NCBI RefSeq assembly: GCF_046250185.1
Contig: NZ_CP176469.1
From: Litorimonas sp046250185
GTDB lineage: Bacteria > Pseudomonadota > Alphaproteobacteria > Caulobacterales > Maricaulaceae
DNA length: 64,000 bases
Direction: 5' to 3' (one strand)
This document shows, piece after piece, positions 57,600-64,000 of the stretch (the first letter of the stretch is position 1; every line of letters starts with the position of its first letter). Below the pieces are notes generated by a model, which saw nothing but the letters and a program-made list of their open reading frames with translations, had not been told where the DNA came from and searched no databases. The translations under genes were made by a program, and so were the position numbers.

Positions 57600-58487
57600 A
57601 TGAAGTTTGCACATAAAAGGGTGTGTTGGGGAAAGACTGTGAGCCGAACTGTAATAAAAGATATTCTGCCTGTGCAGCCTCGCGGTTCTGACCGTCGCGG
57701 CCAAAAGCGTCCAGGGCAACATGACTGGCGGGTTAATCCGCGTAGCTATGAATTTATTGGCGCAACATTTGACCCCCTAACGCCCATGCAAACATTGGCT
57801 CGCGCCAAGTGGATGACCGCCGATCACGGCTTTCGTTTTATCGTAACGCCCAATGTGGATCACCTCGTGCGCCTAGCCAAAGAGCCAGATGTCTTCGGCC
57901 CGCTTTACGCGAGAAGTTGGCTATCCGTCTGCGATTCTCGGATTTTGGAATTGCTGGCAAAGTTTTCAGGCGTGCCACTCAAGGCCGTGCCCGGATCAGA
58001 TCTCACGCAGCAGCTTTTTGATAACGTGATCACCCGCGAAGACACGATTACCGTCATCGGTGCAGATGCCGAGATTATTGATATTCTCAAACGCAAATAC
58101 GGCTTTGATAAAATCAATCATTACGAGCCGCCTTTCGGTCTGCGGAACAAACCTGACGAAGTTACAAAAACGGCGGCATTCATCGCGGCCAATCCCGCGC
58201 GTTATGTCTTTATTTGTGTCGGCAGCCCGCAGCAGGAAATGATTGCCAATGCCTGTTTACAGCGTGGCGATTGCGTGGGGCTAGGGCTCTGCGTCGGCGC
58301 GTCATTAGATTTCCTCGCAGGACGTGTAAAGCGCGCGCCCAAATGGATGCAACAAGCGCGGCTGGAGTGGTTATACCGTCTGGCGAGCGAACCCAAACGC
58401 CTGTGGAAACGCTATCTGATTGAAGGGCCAAAAATATTCTGGCTCTGGATCAAATGGACAATATCCCGCAAACAATCTGCGAATTAA
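57600..58487 (+). CDS. WecG/TagA/CpsF family glycosyltransferase
   Basis: The protein has up to 295 residues. A GTG at 57639 with GGGGAAAG upstream is the likelier start; ATG 57600 has no ribosome binding site. The TagA/WecG core spans about 48-240: VTPNVDHLVRLAKEP, VCDSRILELLAKFSGVPL (Asp of the active site), GSDLTQQL, VIGADAEIIDIL and YVFICVGSPQQEM. It transfers an N-acetylmannosamine-type or related sugar to a lipid-linked acceptor in envelope polysaccharide synthesis. Its partner genes are not in this window. Its stop shares a TTAATTAA with the converging mrp stop. Confidence 0.88.
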   Translation: MKFAHKRVCWGKTVSRTVIKDILPVQPRGSDRRGQKRPGQHDWRVNPRSYEFIGATFDPLTPMQTLARAKWMTADHGFRFIVTPNVDHLVRLAKEPDVFGPLYARSWLSVCDSRILELLAKFSGVPLKAVPGSDLTQQLFDNVITREDTITVIGADAEIIDILKRKYGFDKINHYEPPFGLRNKPDEVTKTAAFIAANPARYVFICVGSPQQEMIANACLQRGDCVGLGLCVGASLDFLAGRVKRAPKWMQQARLEWLYRLASEPKRLWKRYLIEGPKIFWLWIKWTISRKQSAN

Positions 58488-59557
58488 TTAATTCCAGCTA
58501 GCTCTCCGACCTGTGCAGCGATCTTGATAAACACACCCTCGCCGCTAGGTCGCCCAGCATCACTGTCTTCGCGGAGTTGCATCTGCAGCGGGATGGCGCC
58601 AAGATAATCAATACCAAGTTTTTCCGCGTCACGCTTTGCCCCTCCTTCACCGAATATGTGATGCTCGCTTCCGCAATCGGGACAGGTGAATACAGCCATG
58701 TTTTCGATCAGGCCAAAGACAGGAATATCGACCTTTCCGAACATCGCCACACCCTTGCGCGCGTCTAATAGCGCTAAATCTTGCGGGGTCGAGACGATGA
58801 CGGCCCCAACGGGTTTGATATCTTGGGCGAGACCTAGCTGCGCATCGCCAGTGCCGGGCGGCATATCAATGATCAGCACATCTAACTCGGCCCAGTCCAC
58901 ATCCCACAACATCCGCGAAATCGCGCCTTGTACCATCGGCCCTCGCCAGACAATCGGCCCGTCATCTTTGGTCAAAAATCCAATCGACATGGCTTTTATG
59001 CCGTGCGCTTCAAACGGGACAATCAGACGGCGCCCTTCAACCTCACGGGTCGTCGCAATCTCCCCAGATAACCCTAGCAGCATCGGCGCACTTGGGCCGT
59101 GAATATCAGCGTCCAACAACCCCACAGCCAGCCCCGATTTTGCCATAGCAACAGCCAAATTTACAGCTACCGTCGATTTCCCAACGCCGCCCTTAGCAGA
59201 CGAAACAGCAATAATTTTTTTGATATTCGAGTCGCCTTGATAGCCCTCCGGGCGGCGCGGCTGATGGGGGTTGCCCTTACGTTTGGGCGCTCCGCCAACC
59301 GTTGGTCCGCCTTTATGTGCTGACAAAATAACGCTTGCCTTCGCCACACCGTCAAGCTCTGCTAAGGCTGCTTGTGCTGCGTCACGAACAGGAAAAAAAG
59401 CATCAGCTTCTGGCGGCGGAATTTGTAGCACAGCCTGCACTATGCCTACCTCTTCTGTCAGCGAAGCTAAACGTCCAGCCGCAATAATATCTCCGCCCGT
59501 CAGTGGGTCTTTAATCTTGGCGAGGGCGGCAAGTGCGAGGTCTTGAGAAAAAGGCAT
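58484..59557 (-). CDS. mrp: Fe-S cluster carrier Mrp/ApbC (P-loop NTPase)
   Basis: The protein has 357 residues. An N-terminal MIP18/DUF59-like domain (about 5-85) is followed by a P-loop ATPase with SSAKGGVGKST and the deviant Walker B LLDADIHGPSAP. The iron-sulfur motif CPDC (in FTCPDCGSEHHIFG, about 275-288) binds the cluster shared by a dimer. It delivers Fe-S clusters to apoproteins in the cytosol. It is preceded by a TTAATTAA and lies 19 nt from the HEAT-like gene, in which case they may share a transcript. Confidence 0.92.
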   Translation of the reverse strand: MPFSQDLALAALAKIKDPLTGGDIIAAGRLASLTEEVGIVQAVLQIPPPEADAFFPVRDAAQAALAELDGVAKASVILSAHKGGPTVGGAPKRKGNPHQPRRPEGYQGDSNIKKIIAVSSAKGGVGKSTVAVNLAVAMAKSGLAVGLLDADIHGPSAPMLLGLSGEIATTREVEGRRLIVPFEAHGIKAMSIGFLTKDDGPIVWRGPMVQGAISRMLWDVDWAELDVLIIDMPPGTGDAQLGLAQDIKPVGAVIVSTPQDLALLDARKGVAMFGKVDIPVFGLIENMAVFTCPDCGSEHHIFGEGGAKRDAEKLGIDYLGAIPLQMQLREDSDAGRPSGEGVFIKIAAQVGELAGIN

Positions 59558-59576
59558 TTAATTAATTATCCCGCTT

Positions 59577-61493
59577 TTAATTGGGCATGGTTTGCGCATT
59601 GGGCGCTGCTGTCCGAGTGTCGGCGCACCCTGACACGATGTTGCCATTTGGCATTAAACGCAAAGGCGGATGATCGCGGGGAAGGTCCGTTGCAAAGCCC
59701 AAGCGGATGGATTGATCCTTCAATACTTCGATCTGTTGCGGTGCACTCGGCATCTCGGCATGTCTTGCGATAGTAAAGACACCGTCTTGTTCGCTCACGC
59801 GATAAATTGCGCCGCGGAGTTGGAACCCTGTGATGATCCAAAAATCAGACGAAAAGCTACCAAGCGGCGTTGGGCGTGTCGGAATTATCGCACGGATATT
59901 GTCACCTAAAACAGGTTTGGCATCTCCCGATTTATTGTCAAAATAAACCAGGCCGCCTTCCAATTCACCACGGTCATAACCAGCAAGCCAGCCATTTTTC
60001 AGAGGGGCCGCCGCCGACAATAGTCCCCGCGATGTCTCAAATAGTCGCGGTGGAAAAATCACAATAGCGGTGTCAAAAAAAGGCATTTGTTGCGCAGCTT
60101 GCTTAAAATCCTGCCCGTCAACATCGCAGAAAGTCGAGGCGGCAAGGCTGGCTTTATATGTCGAGGAAAAATCTATTTTCCCAGACTTGATCCCGCCCAA
60201 CGCCGCAAGCGCCGCCGCACGCACGTCCACAATCGGATGCGTTTTTGACATAGCCGATAGCGGAGCGATGGACGCTTTATCTTGACGTTTCCCGAGGGCC
60301 AAAGCGGCAGCCCGCGTCACCCGCCAATCCGATTTATCGCGCAGCGCATCTCGCAGAATGAGTGTGGTATCTGGCCCTGCTATCTCTCCCGCTAATGTCA
60401 CATAGCGTTCTTTCACAGGGTCTTGTGTCGGATCGATCTTGGCCCAAATCAGCGACATATAATGAGCCGCGTTATCACCAGTTTTGGCTCGGAAATTCCT
60501 TGCGTAATCCCTCAAATTCACATCTGCCTGAGCGATTGTAAATTCAAAGGCGGGTCGTGCAGCCGCATTTAAAAGCACGGGCTTATCCGACAGATCCGCC
60601 ATGACCGCGTCAACACCGACCATCCTCGCGAGCATGGGCAAATCTGCATCCGCCGCAATATCGCGCGCAAATTTCAAATAAAACCCATCGGCGCGGTCTT
60701 TATGCCGCGCGCGCAACATCGCAGATAGCGCCAAAGCCTGCTCTGGTGTCTCCAGCTTTGGTAAAGTCCCCAGCAAAATTTCAAACGAAACCTTTGGATT
60801 TTGCGCGTATAGCGCCGCGTAGCTTTGCGCGACAGAGAGACTGTCTCCCGAGAGCAAAACCCGCTCCAAAATCGGCCGCGATTTATCATCGGGGTATTGT
60901 GCCATTAGATCGACTAATGTCGGCGTAGGCTTATCCAAAAGCGCGCGCGCCAAAGTGGCATAGGCCTGAGGTGGCAGCGGAAATTCTTTGGTTGGTCGGC
61001 GAACAATCTCTGCCAATGTGTCCCGCGACAAATTCCGAACCTGCGCATCCTTATCGCCAAGCGTTTCGATCAGGCGGTTACGCATCATTGGCGACGGGAT
61101 ATTTGCCATAATTGCGGCGTGTTGCGTTGGGTTGGTCGTCGGCCATAGGCGAGCAATCTGCCCTTGTTCAGCAGGCGTAAAGCGCCAACCGCGTTGCGAT
61201 AAGATAATCTGCGCCCTCTGCGCAGCGCTCTCTCGATTTCCTTTAACAAGCGATAACAAGCGCGCGGTTGCCCACGGACCCAGCCTTTGAAATTCCTGTG
61301 CCAAAACTGAATAATCAAATTCATTCGGGTCGTGGCGCAACATCAGGTCAACGCAGAAATCCAAGTCTTCGCAAACGCGTATTTCTGATTTGGTCAATGG
61401 CTGAAACGGCGCCGCAACGGCATGGGTCGCTGTCATAGCACCGCACATCACAACTATCGCCATGAGCGCTTCGATATGTCTGGACCGTCCCAT
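59577..61493 (-). CDS. Large exported HEAT-like repeat protein
   Basis: The protein has 638 residues. A signal peptide (MAIVVMCGAMTATHAVA, after a 10-residue leader) is followed by roughly 450 residues of alpha-helical, HEAT-like repeats (DKDAQVRNLSRDTLAEIV, SKTHPIVDVRAAALAALGG). A C-terminal beta-rich domain (about 460-638) has paired cysteines (FCDVDGQ, GCADTRT). No family name is certain. A role as a periplasmic scaffold is plausible but unsupported. It lies just upstream of mrp in the same direction. Confidence 0.7.
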   Translation of the reverse strand: MGRSRHIEALMAIVVMCGAMTATHAVAAPFQPLTKSEIRVCEDLDFCVDLMLRHDPNEFDYSVLAQEFQRLGPWATARLLSLVKGNRESAAQRAQIILSQRGWRFTPAEQGQIARLWPTTNPTQHAAIMANIPSPMMRNRLIETLGDKDAQVRNLSRDTLAEIVRRPTKEFPLPPQAYATLARALLDKPTPTLVDLMAQYPDDKSRPILERVLLSGDSLSVAQSYAALYAQNPKVSFEILLGTLPKLETPEQALALSAMLRARHKDRADGFYLKFARDIAADADLPMLARMVGVDAVMADLSDKPVLLNAAARPAFEFTIAQADVNLRDYARNFRAKTGDNAAHYMSLIWAKIDPTQDPVKERYVTLAGEIAGPDTTLILRDALRDKSDWRVTRAAALALGKRQDKASIAPLSAMSKTHPIVDVRAAALAALGGIKSGKIDFSSTYKASLAASTFCDVDGQDFKQAAQQMPFFDTAIVIFPPRLFETSRGLLSAAAPLKNGWLAGYDRGELEGGLVYFDNKSGDAKPVLGDNIRAIIPTRPTPLGSFSSDFWIITGFQLRGAIYRVSEQDGVFTIARHAEMPSAPQQIEVLKDQSIRLGFATDLPRDHPPLRLMPNGNIVSGCADTRTAAPNAQTMPN

Positions 61494-61583
61494 ATCAGCG
61501 ACTTAGGCGCGAACGCGCAGGCACACAAGTTTTCAGAACAGGTTTTTAAACCTGAAGCGATTAAATTCAGCGAAAAAAGTGGA

Positions 61584-61658
61584 TGGTGCGCGATACTGGG
61601 ATTGAACCAGTGACCCCTACAATGTCAATGTAGTGCTCTCCCACTGAGCTAATCGCGC
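61584..61658 (-). tRNA. tRNA-Val (GAC)
   Basis: The 75-nt cloverleaf on the minus strand has anticodon GAC in TTGACAT and an encoded CCA. It lies alone between the HEAT-like gene and cpdR. Confidence 0.96.
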
Positions 61659-61690
61659 GTTCCAGATGAAACAGGGTTTCGGGAAGCGGC

Positions 61691-61719
61691 GATATAGATG
61701 GGCTGATTTGATTGATCAA
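61691..61719 (-). promoter_or_regulatory. Promoter of tRNA-Val
   Basis: On the minus strand TTGATC (61719-61714), 17 nt and TATATC (61696-61691) lie 33 nt before the tRNA. The -10 is identical to that of the initiator tRNA promoter. Confidence 0.75.
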
Positions 61720-61759
61720 GCCCTAAACGCCGCGAATTATGAATTAACAACTGTTCGCT

Positions 61760-62119
61760 CTACGCCGCGACGAGGCGTTCCACTTCATTGACCAGTTGGC
61801 GCAGGTGGATTGGCTTTGACAGAACTGTCTGTTCCGCCGCCTTGGCATCGGACATCGCGACAGCCGCGAAGCCTGTAATGAACATAATTTTGATCCCGGG
61901 CGAGAGCGTTTCGGCGTGTTTGGCAAGCTCAATGCCGTCCATGCCCGGCATCATAATATCCGTCAGGAGCAGGTCAAACGCCCCATCGGCGAATTTAAGC
62001 GCGCGCAAAGCCCGATCACCGTCAGAGCAAGCAATGACGTGGTGGCCTGCTTTTTCGAGCGCTTTCTCGAAGAATTGGCGCATTGCATCGTCGTCTTCGG
62101 CATATAAAATTGTAGCCAT
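61760..62119 (-). CDS. cpdR: Single-domain response regulator CpdR
   Basis: The protein has 119 residues, a lone receiver domain. Acidic residues are in YAEDDD, the phospho-Asp is D54 in LLTDIMMPGMDGIEL, and the lysine lies in VLSKPIHLRQLVNEV. It resembles Caulobacter CpdR along its full length, especially IKIMFITGFAAVAM. CpdR controls ClpXP-dependent turnover of cell-cycle proteins, phosphorylated through the CckA-ChpT relay. Finding it supports a Caulobacter-type cell-cycle circuit. It is monocistronic. Confidence 0.92.
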   Translation of the reverse strand: MATILYAEDDDAMRQFFEKALEKAGHHVIACSDGDRALRALKFADGAFDLLLTDIMMPGMDGIELAKHAETLSPGIKIMFITGFAAVAMSDAKAAEQTVLSKPIHLRQLVNEVERLVAA

Positions 62120-62252
62120 GATGTCCCTTTTACGTGTTTTGGGCGAAATCTAGTGCGACATATGCACAAATCCAGCCAATTCCCCTCTTTGCTAGCCTCC
62201 GCATCTTAAAAATGTCTAAGCGCAGGCGAAAAAATGCGCTAAGAGGCGATTA

Positions 62253-63152
62253 ATGTTCAAAACGCCAAAATTCACGCGCCGAAGTGGCAAAAATTGCGCT
62301 GGGCCTGATTTATCAGAGTTCCTGCCAGGCCATACGATTGCCTATCCCAGCCAGTGGCGGGCAGGCGTTGTCTTTGCCTCTCCCCATTCGGGACACCTAT
62401 ATCCGCAGAGCTTTTTGGATCGCTCCCCGCTGAGTGCGAATGAACTGCGACGGAATGAAGATATATATATAGAGAAATTATTCGCCTCTGTCGTATTGGC
62501 GGGGGCGCCTCTTCTGCTGGCAAGATTTCCACGGTGTTTTGTGGACCCCAATCGCGCTGCAGATGAAATCTGGCACGAAGATATGCCATCGCAAGGCAAG
62601 CCCAGCGCGCGGGCCGCTGCTGGATTAGGCGTGGTGCCGACGCATTTGAACGAAGCCACGGCGATCTACCGCAAGCCGCTATCCGCAGGGGAGATTCGTG
62701 CCCGTATCGATACGCTCTACCATCCCTATCACGCGGCCTTGCGACGCGTTATTGATGAGGCAAAGGCGCGCTTTGGCCAAGCCCTGTTGGTCGATTGCCA
62801 TTCCATGCCGGGCTTTGCCCCGATGGGCGCAAGACGACCAGATGTGATCTTGGGGGATCGGTTTGGCGCGGCATGCCATCCCGATACAATGAACCGCATC
62901 CGCCGTATCTTCGAAATGGCAGGCTATAGCGTTGGTATTAACTATCCCTATGCGGGTGGGTTTGTGACGCAACATTACGGGCAGCCCGAAACAGGTGTCG
63001 AGGCGATACAGATTGAGATCAATCGCGATCTCTACCTGAACCCCGTGACGTTAGCCCCTAAGCGCGGGTATGAAAAATTATCGCGTAACCTAGATCATAT
63101 TATTACAGAAATTATCGAGGCCGCTTTGCCGCAAGAACGCGCGGCGCAATAA
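62253..63152 (+). CDS. N-formylglutamate amidohydrolase
   Basis: The protein has 299 residues. It matches the FGase family (HutG-type): SPHSGHLYPQSFLDRSP, RFPRCFVDPNRAADEI, VDCHSMPG and the C-terminal QIEINRDLYL. It hydrolyses N-formyl-glutamate to formate and glutamate in histidine catabolism, though many family members stand outside hut operons as here. AGAGG precedes the ATG. It is divergent from cpdR. Confidence 0.88.
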   Translation: MFKTPKFTRRSGKNCAGPDLSEFLPGHTIAYPSQWRAGVVFASPHSGHLYPQSFLDRSPLSANELRRNEDIYIEKLFASVVLAGAPLLLARFPRCFVDPNRAADEIWHEDMPSQGKPSARAAAGLGVVPTHLNEATAIYRKPLSAGEIRARIDTLYHPYHAALRRVIDEAKARFGQALLVDCHSMPGFAPMGARRPDVILGDRFGAACHPDTMNRIRRIFEMAGYSVGINYPYAGGFVTQHYGQPETGVEAIQIEINRDLYLNPVTLAPKRGYEKLSRNLDHIITEIIEAALPQERAAQ

Positions 63153-63351
63153 GCCTACCGCAATCTGTGCCAAAACAGCACATTGCGCAGTTAACAAGCG
63201 CTATGGGCCGAGCTTTTCTGTGCCACCTCCCCTCAAACACGATAAAAATCCAGCCAAACACTCTCTTTTAGGGCGAACAACTCTCAGGGGAGTTTGGCAC
63301 GGCGCTTGCTCCCTTCTCTGTGAAGACACATTACATGAGGGACTGTCCACA

Positions 63352-63756
63352 ATGACAAATGATATTGATCTGCATGTCGGTAAACGCTTACGCCGCCGCC
63401 GCCGCCTATTGGGGCTAACCCAGCAATCTCTGGCCGAGCAGGTAGGTATTCGCTTTCAACAAATTCAGAAGTATGAGTGTGGGGCTAACCGTGTTTCAGC
63501 AGCGCGTTTGTTTGAACTCTCAGAAGCGCTCTCTGTGCCGATCCAGTATTTCTACGAGGGTCTATCAGAGAACGATCCGATCTACGGCGAGACCGATGCC
63601 AGTATTATTGCGCCAGACGTTCTGTCGAAAAAAGAAACGATGGACCTCGTGCGGGCTTATTATTCCATGGGCGAAGGGCCGCGCAAACATCTGCTTGATC
63701 TGGCGAAGTCGCTTGAGGCAGGCAGCAAGCCGAGCCTGCGCCTTGTCTCCCCATAG
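63352..63756 (+). CDS. XRE-family transcriptional regulator
   Basis: The protein has 134 residues from ATG 63352; the longer frame from 63220 is unlikely because the family starts near DIDLHVGKRLRRRR. The helix-turn-helix (about 10-65) contains LGLTQQSLAEQVGIRFQQIQ and YECGANRVSAARLFELSEAL. The C-terminal KETMDLVRAYYSMGEGPRKH is shared with PraR-like regulators of other alphaproteobacteria. The target genes are unknown; the adjacent upstream region has a direct repeat-free AT-poor character and shows no obvious operator. Confidence 0.85.
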   Translation: MTNDIDLHVGKRLRRRRRLLGLTQQSLAEQVGIRFQQIQKYECGANRVSAARLFELSEALSVPIQYFYEGLSENDPIYGETDASIIAPDVLSKKETMDLVRAYYSMGEGPRKHLLDLAKSLEAGSKPSLRLVSP

Positions 63757-63811
63757 ACCTTTGCGACAATCTCGCATTTGATTATCAGGGCGTCCGTGAT
63801 AGGGCGCCCTT

Positions 63812-64000
63812 ATGACATTTACGCCCACTGACATTTCTGATCGCCTTGCCCTGATGCAACACCTGTCAGAGGCAGCGCGGGCGATTACTCTCCCCCTGTT
63901 CGAGACAGACCTTGCGATCACGAATAAGGGCGATAACGTCCTGTTTGATCCTGTGACCGAGGCCGATATTGAAGGCGAGCGCGTCCTGCGCCAGATCATC
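63812..64000 (+). CDS. Inositol monophosphatase family protein, HisN-like (5' end, partial)
   Basis: The first 63 residues are visible and run off the right edge. They match the N-terminus of histidinol-phosphatases of the inositol-monophosphatase family (HisN): LSEAARAITLPLFETDLAI, then NVLFDPVTEADIEGERVL, where the TEAD block carries the first metal-site acidic residue. The final assignment between HisN and other members of the family needs the rest of the gene. It lies 55 nt after the XRE gene on the same strand. Confidence 0.7.
   Translation, partial: MTFTPTDISDRLALMQHLSEAARAITLPLFETDLAITNKGDNVLFDPVTEADIEGERVLRQII

Overview
The window looks like a chromosomal segment of a marine-type alphaproteobacterium, most like the Hyphomonadales/Maricaulales/Caulobacterales side of the class. 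This is inferred from gene content, not from a database search. The reasons are a CpdR-type single-domain response regulator, DUF2794, a YkgO-like L36, a TadE/G-like pilus protein, an Atm1-type ABC exporter, the alphaproteobacterial initiator tRNA sequence, and a 16S-tRNAIle-tRNAAla-23S-5S operon. Base composition is moderate, with AT-rich promoters. I see no CRISPR array, insertion sequence, prophage or integron.

Layout. 1-1.95 kb: the 3' end of queG, a processive-type GT2 glycosyltransferase and a small membrane protein. 2.0-19.95 kb: the most unusual locus. A 3,902-residue surface/exported protein (LEPR-x-LL motif, DUF4347, calcium-binding type-3 repeats, many cadherin/Ig-like repeats) and a TolC-like outer membrane lipoprotein lie on the minus strand. 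A divergent three-gene operon encodes a periplasmic HlyD-like adaptor, a GAF-like/TM/HlyD protein and a PqqD-like/M50 metalloprotease/HlyD fusion. Together they look like an export or maturation apparatus with an adaptor and an outer-membrane channel but no ABC ATPase or RND pump.

20-35 kb: mostly housekeeping and maintenance genes. They are thpR, an aldo/keto reductase, a BAX-inhibitor-1 protein, DUF2794, DUF1223, an AI-2E family permease, a HerA-like ATPase, gluQ, a TRIC-type channel, a Rieske oxygenase, a membrane dipeptidase, a TPR protein, L36, an MltB-type lytic transglycosylase, an alanine-rich lipoprotein and mnmC. 35-38.6 kb: a phage-shock (psp) locus with pspA, pspB, pspC, three small unrecognised genes (two between pspA and the divergent pspF) and a PspF whose sigma54-contact loop is missing.

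38.7-46.5 kb: a DUF2461 protein, the initiator tRNA, a SlyD-like isomerase and one complete rRNA operon on the minus strand. The rRNA operon, initiator tRNA and tRNAVal share a TTGnnn-N17-TATATM promoter. A 24-nt perfect inverted repeat flanks the 23S gene and should form its processing stem. 46.5-64 kb: alkaline phosphatase, DadA-like oxidoreductase, carboxylesterase, TadG-like protein, a DUF1330-DUF2855-dienoyl-CoA isomerase operon, a beta-barrel lipoprotein, an Atm1-like ABC exporter, a WecG/TagA glycosyltransferase, Mrp, a HEAT-like protein, tRNAVal, cpdR, N-formylglutamate amidohydrolase, an XRE regulator and the 5' end of an inositol-monophosphatase-family (HisN-like) gene.
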